37,234 bases of DNA from a virus. The stretch is taken from IMG/VR virus record IMGVR_UViG_3300046804_004139, positions 1-37,234 of that record; one strand, given 5' to 3'. Made by a program: the position numbers and the translations under genes. The notes under the pieces were generated by a model. The model ran no database searches. It was not told where the DNA came from and worked only from the letters and a program-made list of their open reading frames with translations. Positions 17,601 to 26,283 of the stretch are shown here, piece after piece (position 1 is the stretch's first letter; every line of letters begins with the position of its first letter).

Positions 17601-20600
17601 AGGTTTAGTTCCAGATCCAACTACTACGTTTGATGCATCATATAGTTACTACTTAGGCAGATTTGATAAGATCGTTGCTACATCTGACAAACAGTTTGTT
17701 GTTGCAAAAGGTATTCCAGCTGTAAATCCTGTGGTACCTAAAGATGTTTCAAATGGTATGACATTATATGTTGTGGCAATCCCACCATATACAGCAGATC
17801 TATCAGATGTTCAAATTAAGTACATCGATAATAAACGTTATACAATGCGTGATATTGGTCGTTTAGAAAAACGTATTAATAACCTTGAGTACTACACACA
17901 ACTTACATTGTTAGAAAAACAAGCTAAGGACACATCAATCCCTGATGCTACTAACTTTGAGAAGTTTAAAAACGGTTTTGCTGTTGATGCATTCACATCA
18001 CAAGACGTATTCATGGCAGGTCAAACTGCATGGTCTAAACGCCGTTGGGCTTGGTGGAATTCATGGTTCAATGGTTCAACAACATGGAATGGTTCATCAC
18101 AAAACTACAGCGAGAACTCAATCGCTGATGCTACCAACAAAGATTTCAATGCAGCTATTGATCCAATCAATGCTGAGTTAAGAGCTCCATTTACAGTAAG
18201 CTTCCATGATTTTGAATATAGAGAAGATAATGGCGGTTCAGATAAGACTTCTAAAGTTGGCGATCTAGTATCTCTTGACTATACAGAAGTTAATTTTATC
18301 GACCAACCACTTGCAAGTACATATGTAAACATCAACCCATTTGATGTTATTAGATTCTTGGGTACTATTACTCTTGAACCTAACTTCGATCAATGGGTAG
18401 AAACTAAGACACTTCCAGCTGTCAACAAAGTTGTTGATGTACAGATGCCGGATTTACCTGATAAAACTTCAACTATTGTTACAGCTTCATATAACTCTGG
18501 TAAATTGTTTAAAGAAACTGGTCGTACAACTTCTACAACATCTACAGTTACGTCTGTTAAAACCCAATCAATGGGAACACAAATTGTTGATGTACAGTTT
18601 ATCCCATATATCAGAGCTAAAACTGTTATTGGTTCTGGTAAAGCATTCAAACCTAACTCACGTCTATATGGATTTATTGAAGGTACACCTATCAGTTCTT
18701 ACATGAGACCACTAACAAGATATAAAGTACAACATATCTCTGGCCCTACATTTAGTTACGATCAAGGTGTATGGGAACAACTATCATTTAGATTAGATAA
18801 CTCTACATCAAAATCTTCTGGTACAGTTTACTCTAAATCTAAAACAGCTATGTATACTGATACACTATCAGATGGTTCTGGTTACAGATACTTATCAGTG
18901 TACGATGATGTTGTAGTAGGTACTCCACCAGTTGAAAAACGTGTAGAGACCACTAAAGCGATTGGTCCAGTATTTAGTACAAGCAAGAGTACTTCTATCA
19001 TTAAACCATCTGCTCTGTACGATGGTCATACTGTAAAAGTTACAGTGATGGGTACTACTGATTGGATTCGTATATCAGATGGTAAGACTACAACAGCTTC
19101 ATATTCAAATGGTGGCACTACACTAACTATTGGAAGTGTTTCATCAAGTAATGGTGGATTTGCTGTAGGTCAAACAGTATATGGTACAGGTATTCCAAAT
19201 AATACAATCATCTTAGCACAATTAACAGGTACTAAGTATGGTGCTGGTACATATACAGTTTCTAATGCATTCACTTCTACTCAATCTAGTGCTACGGTTT
19301 ATGGTGATTTTGCTACAGTAGCATTTACTGGTTATATTATCCGCAACATATTGTTTGTAGTATCAACACGCCATGGTAGTGTGAAAAACGGCGTATACTT
19401 ATTCAAATCAACATCAGCTGCTGGATCACAAATTGATTTACCTACATCTGTAAGAGGCAAAGCCAACCATTCTAATTCTAAGATCGTTCCAGCTAAAGCT
19501 ACAAATGCTTGGGTGCTAAGTAGAAACTTAGGTAAGATTGGAACTAAAGCCTCTCCTGTAGAATTTAGAGGTCTTTCAGTTGGTGATTCAATGGTGTACT
19601 TATCTAATACTTCCGGCATTAAAGGCACTGGTAAATGTTCAGTTGATGGTACAGTAACTACAGGTTCATCTGGATCTATCGTTACTACATCTGCAACAAC
19701 ATCAGATACTTATATTACTGGATCTAGAGGTGGTCTTGCTAAAGTTATCTCTAAAGAAACTTATGCATTAGGTGCAGCATTGTTACCAGATGAATACGGT
19801 AACCTTGCATTTGAGTTCCAAATCCCAGCCGATAAGTTTAAGACTGGTGAAAGAAACATTCGTCTAATTAATAAAGAAGATAATGATACTCAAACACAAA
19901 CTTCTGTGGGTGAAGCTAAGTATACTGCTATCGGTTTAGTACAAACTAAACAAGAAACTATCTTAACTACACGTGCTATTCAAAATCAAAAAACAACAGT
20001 TATTACTGGTTATGCATATGACCCAACTGCACAGTCATTCTTCGTTGAATCTGTTGCATACCCATTAGGTATTTGTGTAACATCAGTTGATATCTACTTC
20101 CAATCCAAATCAGCAAGTATTCCTGTTGAATTACAGATCCGTAGAAACGTAAATGGCTACCCAGCATCAGTATGGGATATCCCATTCGCTCAAGTTATTA
20201 AGAGAGCTAATGATGTTTCAGTATCATCAGACGGTACAGTTGCAACAACGTTTACATTCCCAAGCCCAATCTACTTGGCTCCTGGTGAATACTCTATCGT
20301 TCTGTTAGCTAATACACAAGAATACAATGTGTTTGTATCTGAAATGGGCGGTAAAGTTTTAGGTGGTACAGCTATCATCGACAAACAACCATACACTGGT
20401 TCTCTATTCAAGTCACAAAACGCTTCAACATGGGAAGCAGATCAAAATAAAGACTTGAAATTCAAGATCCGTCGTGCTAAGTTCAGTACTACAGGTACTG
20501 CTTACTTCAACATTGAAGATCCAGATGATATTCAAGATTACCATATCTTACATGTTAAGACTGCTACAGTTGAGCCAACTGGTTCTACAGTAAATTGGTA

Positions 20601-22329
20601 TGCAAAAGCATACTACCCAAGTGGATCATGGGATCCCACTGGAACTACTGGATGGTATCGTGTAAACATTAATCAAGATATTAATTATGATAGCTTAAAA
20701 CGTTTAGCTGCTAAAGATGATTTAACTGGTGGCGAATTAGGATCTGGTGATACTCCATCATTTAGATTAAGAGCTGACTTAGTATCTCCATCAGATGCTG
20801 CTACACCGTTGATCGACGTTAAAGGTCTTTCAATCTCAGCTGCTATCAATGATATCAATGACTACTCATATACAGCACCGACATCTGATGCTTATGTAAC
20901 GTATCTAAACACACAGATTACTAACGTTAATGATGATGTGTTTGATCATATTGCATTAGGAATGAATGTGGTAGGTACAAACTCAGCTGGTACTATAATC
21001 AGTGGTATTGTTAATGGTATTGATGGAGCTGCAAAAACAATCTCTGTTACTGAAGCTTCTGGTTCTTCTACAGATACATCTGTTGCTGCTACATCAATAT
21101 CAGTTCCTGCAGCATCAGCTGTTGCAACAGGTTCAATATCTGGTACAACACTAACTATCGGATCATACGCTGCGTTAACATTTAATGGTTCAACTGATGT
21201 AATTGCTACTCCTTCAACATCTAAAACATTTGATGGATCTAGTTCAGCTATCATTACATTAGATCGTGATAAGATCTATATTCCAGCACATGGTTATGCA
21301 ACAGGTCAAGAGTTGATCTATACAAATGGTGGTGGTACATCAATTGGTGGTTTAACTACTGCAACTACATACTTTGCTATCGTAGTAGATAATGATAATA
21401 TCAAACTAGGTGCTTCATATGATGCAGCATTAAACGGTGTCGCTGTTGATCTATTAGCGTTAGGTTCAGGTTCATCACACAACTTAGTTGGTCCTACAGT
21501 AATAAACTATACAAGTCACGGTTTAGTTACTGGCCAAAAAGTAGTATATGCAAACGGTGGCGGTACATCTATTACAGGTTTAACAACAGGTTATACTTAC
21601 TGGGTTATCCGTGTATCAGCAAACTATATTAGATTAGCTTCTAGCCAATCAAATGCTATTGCTGGTACTGCTATTGCTATATCAGCAGGTTCTGGTTCAT
21701 CACATACATTAACACAAGTTGGTACATTTGCTGTTGATCAAACTATTACTGGTGCAGGAATTCCATTTGGAACTTATATAACTACATTAGGATCTGGTTC
21801 TGGCGGCGCAGGTACATACACACTTAACCAAGATTGCGGTACTATATCATCACAAGCAATCTATGCTGGTGTTGATGCAACAAATCTATCATTAACATTT
21901 ACACAAAATGAAACTGCTAAGACTGGTGGCGGTGCTATCGCTAAGTATATTACCAAAGTAATTAACCTAAACGATGGCTTTGATGCTACTAACTTATGTG
22001 TTACTGTTGATGTTAACAAACCAACTGGTACAGGCATAAGAGTTTATTACAGAATATTACCTACAGAGGCTACAACACCAATCACTGATATTGGTTGGTC
22101 ATTGATGCAAATTGAAAAAGGTATGGAAATAGCTAACTCTGTTTCAGACTACGACTTTAAAGAACATAGATTCTTCCCATATGGAGCATTTACTACCTAT
22201 GGTGTACCTACAGACGGTCCATTAACAACCAGGTTCAATGCATTCCAGATTAAAGTGGTACTATTATCAGATTCAAGGACACAATCTCCAAGGTTGAAAG
22301 ACTTTAGAGCTATTGCGTTAGATCAATAA
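14692..22329 (+). CDS. DUF4815-type virion structural protein, 2545 aa
   Basis: The N-terminus 'YYDDFDQTKNYHRILFRPGY' followed by AVQARELTQLQT is the DUF4815 signature seen in large structural proteins of T4-like marine phages. Other core landmarks are 'NYYDLKDCVDFRPIK' (~945), a probable coiled coil 'RLEKRINNLEYYTQLTLLEK' (~1055), 'AQSFFVESVAYPLGICVTSV' (~1779) and the C-terminal 'FFPYGAFTTYG' and 'SPRLKDFRAIALD'. Its function is unproven; position after gp8 suggests a large peripheral baseplate protein, where T4 has gp10. Modules A (at about nt 15475, 15832, 16508 and 19015), C (21276, 21503) and D (19130, 21718) are scattered between core blocks and help explain the great length. It has its own late promoter box. 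Confidence 0.8.
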   Translation: MALNFNTAPYYDDFDQTKNYHRILFRPGYAVQARELTQLQTSLSNQIKQFGNNIFVNGTLVTGGQRTFENDVHSIKVDSSYDGTAVAIANFEDKIITGADSGAKARVKLALGETVNDPITFIVKGISDGDITVSNPTGQFIAGERVYTDDAVPFSAQIAYNATSPTSFLNSAMMFAIDSGVFYINGNFVYLEAQKIAVAKYDNTSSKTIGLTVSEEILTSDTNEDLLDAAQGTPNYTAPGANRYAITLTLSTKAVLAANEIVAGQKYEIVTTGNTDFTVIGSENNAIGTQFTATATTTGTGTVINVIDNFIEVARVVDGLLTVNKDKTIYSEIGKELARRTYDESGDYAVRKWPLQVLESTDIISAADYADFGLSNVLLLTIGKTYKIVSIGTTDFTKVGAPYNEVGTEFTALISPAGGTGYGTEYCYTTGTGSVVDVDIFTAALDPGKGYIKGFEFETQQQTPLTLDRGRDTVQVNQQDTAVAYGNFVYVTSVAGTTPFVTNSTTATEYTTVYLHSLPKAAAAAGSKIGTAQVRWMQYTAGTVGTSTCVYKMSLFNIQMDAGKYFNDVESITLSASSGASGANISTLSKQGGTTYTSITVSSTALVAGQRYTIYSGTSTYPGAASTAIGTTFVCTSAGTIGSGSGVVITASDTTLLSGADAPGLVFNLPNQFVKSVTDENGDSLSQYQTQKTFTITWSGTTSTAINTSGGTERFVGTAGAAQSTTVQNTYYHLVDNTSGAVIDLSSLGGYITLGSLTSGSAQSLTINQGSGSYTSGTLIATTTINGASARTKTLKVASTAGETWRYKVINKGSVNTTNGGKDSLDIADIYELKYVYNVGGTGYANAAAIEAQLTLSLTTGEFTSWGTITDYTDVTSNYELDNGQRDEFYDYGNLILRGAAPDASNDFIVAVFRSFTHSGYGFCTVDSYPSTEIPYNRIPSFTSPATGNYYDLKDCVDFRPIKVSGSLTLGLVPDPTTTFDASYSYYLGRFDKIVATSDKQFVVAKGIPAVNPVVPKDVSNGMTLYVVAIPPYTADLSDVQIKYIDNKRYTMRDIGRLEKRINNLEYYTQLTLLEKQAKDTSIPDATNFEKFKNGFAVDAFTSQDVFMAGQTAWSKRRWAWWNSWFNGSTTWNGSSQNYSENSIADATNKDFNAAIDPINAELRAPFTVSFHDFEYREDNGGSDKTSKVGDLVSLDYTEVNFIDQPLASTYVNINPFDVIRFLGTITLEPNFDQWVETKTLPAVNKVVDVQMPDLPDKTSTIVTASYNSGKLFKETGRTTSTTSTVTSVKTQSMGTQIVDVQFIPYIRAKTVIGSGKAFKPNSRLYGFIEGTPISSYMRPLTRYKVQHISGPTFSYDQGVWEQLSFRLDNSTSKSSGTVYSKSKTAMYTDTLSDGSGYRYLSVYDDVVVGTPPVEKRVETTKAIGPVFSTSKSTSIIKPSALYDGHTVKVTVMGTTDWIRISDGKTTTASYSNGGTTLTIGSVSSSNGGFAVGQTVYGTGIPNNTIILAQLTGTKYGAGTYTVSNAFTSTQSSATVYGDFATVAFTGYIIRNILFVVSTRHGSVKNGVYLFKSTSAAGSQIDLPTSVRGKANHSNSKIVPAKATNAWVLSRNLGKIGTKASPVEFRGLSVGDSMVYLSNTSGIKGTGKCSVDGTVTTGSSGSIVTTSATTSDTYITGSRGGLAKVISKETYALGAALLPDEYGNLAFEFQIPADKFKTGERNIRLINKEDNDTQTQTSVGEAKYTAIGLVQTKQETILTTRAIQNQKTTVITGYAYDPTAQSFFVESVAYPLGICVTSVDIYFQSKSASIPVELQIRRNVNGYPASVWDIPFAQVIKRANDVSVSSDGTVATTFTFPSPIYLAPGEYSIVLLANTQEYNVFVSEMGGKVLGGTAIIDKQPYTGSLFKSQNASTWEADQNKDLKFKIRRAKFSTTGTAYFNIEDPDDIQDYHILHVKTATVEPTGSTVNWYAKAYYPSGSWDPTGTTGWYRVNINQDINYDSLKRLAAKDDLTGGELGSGDTPSFRLRADLVSPSDAATPLIDVKGLSISAAINDINDYSYTAPTSDAYVTYLNTQITNVNDDVFDHIALGMNVVGTNSAGTIISGIVNGIDGAAKTISVTEASGSSTDTSVAATSISVPAASAVATGSISGTTLTIGSYAALTFNGSTDVIATPSTSKTFDGSSSAIITLDRDKIYIPAHGYATGQELIYTNGGGTSIGGLTTATTYFAIVVDNDNIKLGASYDAALNGVAVDLLALGSGSSHNLVGPTVINYTSHGLVTGQKVVYANGGGTSITGLTTGYTYWVIRVSANYIRLASSQSNAIAGTAIAISAGSGSSHTLTQVGTFAVDQTITGAGIPFGTYITTLGSGSGGAGTYTLNQDCGTISSQAIYAGVDATNLSLTFTQNETAKTGGGAIAKYITKVINLNDGFDATNLCVTVDVNKPTGTGIRVYYRILPTEATTPITDIGWSLMQIEKGMEIANSVSDYDFKEHRFFPYGAFTTYGVPTDGPLTTRFNAFQIKVVLLSDSRTQSPRLKDFRAIALDQ
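15475..16008 (+). repeat. Two module A copies in the DUF4815 protein
   Basis: Copy 1 (about 15475-15615) encodes 'VAGQKYEIVTTGNTDFTVIG' and 'GTQFTAT'. Copy 2 (about 15832-16008) encodes 'IGKTYKIVSIGTTDFTKVGA' and 'VGTEFTALIS', ending 'TGTGSVVDVD'. Confidence 0.6.
16508..16650 (+). repeat. Degenerate module A copy
   Basis: Encodes 'LVAGQRYTIYSGTSTYPGAA', 'AIGTTFVCTSAG' and 'GSGSGVV'. The GTTDF turn is replaced by GTSTY. Confidence 0.45.
19015..19310 (+). repeat. Module A start followed by module D
   Basis: Encodes 'YDGHTVKVTVMGTTDWIRIS' and then a D unit 'GGFAVGQTVYGTGIPNNTII' ending 'GAGTYTVSNAF'. The second half of A is not obvious. Confidence 0.45.
21276..21834 (+). repeat. Tandem module C pair followed by module D
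   Basis: C1 (about 21276-21490) has 'AHGYATGQELIYTNGGGTSI'; C2 (about 21503-21712) has 'SHGLVTGQKVVYANGGGTSI'. A D unit follows (about 21718-21834, 'FAVDQTITGAGIPFGTYITT'). Confidence 0.6.
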
Positions 22330-22535
22330 TGAAGTTAAAGGTAGAAAACGATTCATTAGTACGCGACACGATCTCAGGGGCTATCCTTGAGACCGATCGA
22401 GCTAAGCTTGAAAGATATCGTACTGCTAAAAATGCTTTAAAAGAAAAAGATGAAAAGTTAGATCTCCTTATTGATAGGATAAATAAACTAGAAACATTAA
22501 TCGAACGGATGACAAATGGCACTAATAACACTTAG
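22329..22535 (+). CDS. Small coiled-coil virion protein, 68 aa
   Basis: A short charged protein with a C-terminal heptad-like helix ('KDEKLDLLIDRINKLETLIE', residues ~41-60). The N-terminus 'MKLKVENDSLVRDTISGAIL' resembles small proteins that follow the DUF4815 gene in T4-like marine phages. It starts by TAATG overlap with that gene and its last 20 bases overlap the next fibre gene, so the three are probably translationally coupled. A role as an oligomerisation or assembly factor for the adjacent fibre is inference. Confidence 0.7.
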   Translation: MKLKVENDSLVRDTISGAILETDRAKLERYRTAKNALKEKDEKLDLLIDRINKLETLIERMTNGTNNT

Positions 22536-24480
22536 ATCAAGCTTAACTAGACCACTTACTAATGCTGAGATAGATGGCAATTTTACCAACTTAAATGCTG
22601 GTCAAACTAATAGCGTAGCTATCACTGGTGGCACCATCAATGGTGTAGCAATCGGCGGAAGTACTGCTGGACAAGGTTCATTCACTACGCTATCTGCTTC
22701 AAGCACATTAGATGTTACTGGTTTACTTACTCTTTCTGATAAGTTAAAATTATCTGCTGGTACATCTTTATTGCCTTCAGTATACTTCTCAACTAATACT
22801 ACATCAGGTTTATACAGCAGCACATCAAACGTAATTGGTGTTGCTATCTCTGCTTCATCTATCGGCACATTCACATCCACTGGTTTGAATGGTATGGCTA
22901 TTGGTACTACAACAAGAGCAGCTGGAGCTTTCACTACATTAGCAGCAAACGGTAACATGACATTTGGTGATGCTGACACCGATACTATCACAGTTGGAGC
23001 AAGTTTTGTAACTGGAACTGTATTAAGATCTGCTAAATCTGATACAAATACATTAGCACTAGCTGCTTATGACGTAGATGGAACTGCATACACAAACTTA
23101 ATCACATTGACTGCAAGCAATACACCTACAGTGACTATCACGTCAACTGGTGTAGGAACTATTGATAATATAACTATCGGTGGTACAACTCGTGCAGCTG
23201 GTAACTTTACTACATTAGCTGCAAATTCTACTGCAACGTTTTCTAGCACAGTAACATTATCTGGAACCACAACAAATATTACTGCAACATCACAAACAAC
23301 CGGTACTATTACAATCGGTGGTACAGCAGGAACTGGTGCATTAACATTTGGTTCTTCAACAGATACACAAACAACGAATATTGCAAATGGTGTTACAGCT
23401 TCCACTAAAACTAATACTATTAGTATTGGTAATAACGGTGCTTCAGGTAGTACAACAACTATCACTATTGGTTCAACTACAGGAACAACATCTACATTAA
23501 GAGGCACTGTTGCATTAACTAGTGCTAGTGCTGGTGGATTATTAAAAGCTGCAGCAACTTCAGGTAACGTAAGTGTTGCAACAGCTGGTACAGATTATGC
23601 TCCAAGTACAGCAGCTAATGCATCTGGCCTTGTATATAGTACAACTTCAACTGGTGCTTTAACTACAGCGACAGCAGCGCAAATTACAAGCGCGATTGGT
23701 ACAACCGCAGTTACTAATGCTAGTAACTTAGCTAATACGGCTTCTGTTACAACAGGCACATTAAATCTAATGTTAGGATCTAATGGATCAACTACTGCTT
23801 CTAGTACATCTGCAAACTTAACATATGATGCAGCTGGAAATAAATTAACCACACCAACACTAGCTATTACAACAACAACAGCATCCGCTATCACACTATC
23901 TAGTGCTACATTGCCTGCAGCGGCAGCTGGTACTATAGAATATGATGGTACATTCTTGTATCATACAGGTAACACTACTTCTGGTAGAGGTATGGTTCCT
24001 AACAATCATATATTTAGATTAACCAGTACACTAACTGGTCCAACAGTAATCAATACACAAACTGATTATTTTGGCGCATCTAGCTCTATCAATTTAGTAG
24101 CTTCATCAGTATATGATATTGAGTATCACTGTTATTTTGCTAAAACAACAGGTGCTGCAACTGCAACTTGGAATATTTTGGCATCATCAGCTCCTACTTT
24201 AATTTCAGCTTATTATATAGCAAGCCCTATTACCGGTGTTGGTGCTGGTGCTTCTGTGACAGCATATACAGCCGCACAAGCAGCTACTTCAGCAACATTT
24301 GCAGCTACTGGTTCATTAAGTGTAGCTAACCATAGCTTTGTGTTTAAAGTACAAGTTATTACCAATGCTGCTACTAATATTAGACTACAAGTAGCTACTC
24401 CTACTCTTGGGTTAACACCACTTGCTGGAAGCTATTATAAAGTAACACGTATCGGTACAAGTACAGGATCATTTGCATAA
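22516..24480 (+). CDS. Tail fibre protein, 654 aa
   Basis: The N-terminal anchor 'ITLRSSLTRPLTNAEIDGNF' followed by TNLN is the motif shared by the fibre genes of this window. The shaft has repeated triple-beta units: 'TINGVAIGGSTAGQGSFTTL', 'GMAIGTTTRAAGAFTTLAAN' and 'NITIGGTTRAAGNFTTLAAN'. A long Thr/Gly/Ser region follows, then a linker 'NNHIFRLTSTLTGPTVINTQ' and a C-terminal beta tip ending 'LAGSYYKVTRI', a typical fibre-tip ending. Role: trimeric appendage contacting the host surface. The start at 22516 lies inside the preceding small gene (20-base overlap). Confidence 0.8.
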   Translation: MALITLRSSLTRPLTNAEIDGNFTNLNAGQTNSVAITGGTINGVAIGGSTAGQGSFTTLSASSTLDVTGLLTLSDKLKLSAGTSLLPSVYFSTNTTSGLYSSTSNVIGVAISASSIGTFTSTGLNGMAIGTTTRAAGAFTTLAANGNMTFGDADTDTITVGASFVTGTVLRSAKSDTNTLALAAYDVDGTAYTNLITLTASNTPTVTITSTGVGTIDNITIGGTTRAAGNFTTLAANSTATFSSTVTLSGTTTNITATSQTTGTITIGGTAGTGALTFGSSTDTQTTNIANGVTASTKTNTISIGNNGASGSTTTITIGSTTGTTSTLRGTVALTSASAGGLLKAAATSGNVSVATAGTDYAPSTAANASGLVYSTTSTGALTTATAAQITSAIGTTAVTNASNLANTASVTTGTLNLMLGSNGSTTASSTSANLTYDAAGNKLTTPTLAITTTTASAITLSSATLPAAAAGTIEYDGTFLYHTGNTTSGRGMVPNNHIFRLTSTLTGPTVINTQTDYFGASSSINLVASSVYDIEYHCYFAKTTGAATATWNILASSAPTLISAYYIASPITGVGAGASVTAYTAAQAATSATFAATGSLSVANHSFVFKVQVITNAATNIRLQVATPTLGLTPLAGSYYKVTRIGTSTGSFA

Positions 24481-24499
24481 TAATTAATTAGGAAAAAAC

Positions 24500-26224
24500 A
24501 TGGCAGATATAACACTACGAACTGGACCAACTGGAAAAGGTGCTCCTCTATCATTGGAGCAGGTTGACCTTAACTTTACTAACATCAACACTGAGTTAGG
24601 CTTAAAGCTTGACGCTGTTAACTATACAGCAGCTGATGTATTAGCAAAGTTATTAACAGTTGACTCAGACACTGCCGGGATTAATGCTACAACTCTTAAG
24701 AGCTTAGATACTTCTTCAACTGTACCAACGACTGGTACAAAAGAAACAATCGTTAAACGTGACACAAGCGGTAACTTTGCTGGTGCAACTATCACAGCTG
24801 GAACAGGATTTGCCGGCAACTTAACTGGTAATGTTACAGGCGACTTAACAGGTAATGCTGATACCGCTACTAAGTTAGCTACAGCAAGAAACATCAACGG
24901 TGTTGCATTTGATGGTACAGCTGCTATCACAGTTTATGATTCTACAAAAGTATTAAAAGCCGGCGATACAATGACTGGTAACTTAACACTCAACTATACT
25001 GTTGATCCTGTTACAAGTGATGCTAAGTTAGGCGTAAACAAAGAATATGTTGACAAATATGGCGTACCAAAAGGTACTATCGTTATGTGGAGCGGCACAG
25101 CATTACCGGACAACATGGTTGGTATTTGGGGACTATGTGATGGTACAGTAGAAAATGGAGTATCTAAACCAGACTTAAGAAACAGATTCGTATACGGTGC
25201 TGCTACTTTTGGTGGTGTACGCACAACAGGTGGTTCTAACACAGTAACAACTTCAACAGCAGGTTCACATAGCCATACATCTGCTACAGGTAGAACTAAA
25301 TTATCTGCGGGTGATTGGCCAGAACATACACACGATTTCTATGATGTGTATGCTCTTTGGGGTGATAAGCCAGGAAATTATAGGATCGAAGGCGGTCTTC
25401 CAGTGTATCCTAAAACAGTTTCAGCTGGTGCTAATGGTGTAGGATTTAGAGATAAAGATGGTAACTTCGTAGAACAATACTTCTACTATAGTAATGCTGT
25501 AGACGGAGATAATGACGGAGCTGCTTATGCATTTAAGAACGTGACTTTACCTAATGACGGTGCAGGTAGTCCAACTTACACTACAGCAGATATGTTATGG
25601 GACTTTAGTACCGGATTATACGCCCTAGGTACTGATGCCCGTGTTGATTTATATAGTGTCTATTATAATAATACTAGCATCTCAGTTCCTGGCATAACTT
25701 CAGCTGGTTATATCGGATCATTTGGGTTTTCAAGCGCTACAAGTACATCGCCAGATTACTTAAGAACATTACAAAGTACATCTCCATTTGTACTAACAAC
25801 TTATAATAAGATTAGATATCAAGTTAATAAAGGTACAGATTCTACTTGGGGTGAAGTGCCTGATGGTGAGAACGAAGAGGAAATTAGACTTGACTATTCC
25901 ATAGACAACATTACATGGTATAATTTAAAGAAAACATACCCTAAAGAAGTTTCAGGTAATGTTTGGACAGATATCGAGGTTACTATACCAACTGCAGCTA
26001 AAGTTGCTGGTGGTGTATACTTAAGATACTCACAACCTCGCAATGGTTCAGCATCTCCTCCAAGAGATACTTGGGCATTTTCACCTCCACAATTTATAAC
26101 TACTGTGGTAGCACCTTCTGATGGTCACTTACATACTATCTCCTCAGATGGAACTCATGAACATACGGTGTCAGGTATCTTACCTCCATACTATACATTG
26201 GCATATATCATCAAGTTGATTTAA
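24500..26224 (+). CDS. Tail fibre with phage tail-collar domain (gp12-like), 574 aa
   Basis: Anchor 'LSLEQVDLNFTNINTELG' at the N-terminus, then the fibre repeat region 'GNLTGNVTGDLTGNADTATK' (~110) and 'AGDTMTGNLTLN' (~155). The collar domain begins near residue 187: 'GVPKGTIVMWSGTALPDNMV', 'LCDGTV' and 'KPDLRNRFVYGAA'. His-x-His pairs near 257 and 276, and again near 542 and 553, resemble the metal-binding His motif of T4 gp12 short tail fibres. The end 'PPYYTLAYIIKLI' is standard for this domain. About 250 residues are inserted between the two His pairs, including a beta-sandwich-like stretch. Shine-Dalgarno AGGA lies at 24490-24493. Function: receptor binding, probably a short tail fibre. 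Confidence 0.87.
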   Translation: MADITLRTGPTGKGAPLSLEQVDLNFTNINTELGLKLDAVNYTAADVLAKLLTVDSDTAGINATTLKSLDTSSTVPTTGTKETIVKRDTSGNFAGATITAGTGFAGNLTGNVTGDLTGNADTATKLATARNINGVAFDGTAAITVYDSTKVLKAGDTMTGNLTLNYTVDPVTSDAKLGVNKEYVDKYGVPKGTIVMWSGTALPDNMVGIWGLCDGTVENGVSKPDLRNRFVYGAATFGGVRTTGGSNTVTTSTAGSHSHTSATGRTKLSAGDWPEHTHDFYDVYALWGDKPGNYRIEGGLPVYPKTVSAGANGVGFRDKDGNFVEQYFYYSNAVDGDNDGAAYAFKNVTLPNDGAGSPTYTTADMLWDFSTGLYALGTDARVDLYSVYYNNTSISVPGITSAGYIGSFGFSSATSTSPDYLRTLQSTSPFVLTTYNKIRYQVNKGTDSTWGEVPDGENEEEIRLDYSIDNITWYNLKKTYPKEVSGNVWTDIEVTIPTAAKVAGGVYLRYSQPRNGSASPPRDTWAFSPPQFITTVVAPSDGHLHTISSDGTHEHTVSGILPPYYTLAYIIKLI

Positions 26225-26245
26225 TCCCCGCTGGTTGGGCTATAT

Positions 26246-26253
26246 TATAAATA
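26246..26253 (+). promoter_or_regulatory. T4-type late promoter box TATAAATA
   Basis: Exact TATAAATA in the 59-base gap after the collar fibre. The predicted leader is about 25 bases. AAGG at 26273-26276 lies seven bases before the ATG at 26284. Confidence 0.75.
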
Positions 26254-26283
26254 TAAGGAATATACTTACAATAAGGTCCAACC

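Noticed and set aside
22602-23894. Long open frames on the minus strand (22602-22991, 23067-23507, 23595-23894) and similar ones elsewhere
   Set aside because: They lie fully inside fibre genes with repetitive ACN/GCN/GGN codons, which create open antisense frames. Their products are Val/Pro-rich, with no ribosome binding site or family resemblance.
26225-26245. Possible terminator around CCCCGCTGGTTGGG after the collar fibre
   Set aside because: Only about three G-C pairs can form and there is no U tract. The adjacent TATAAATA box explains the AT-rich gap better.
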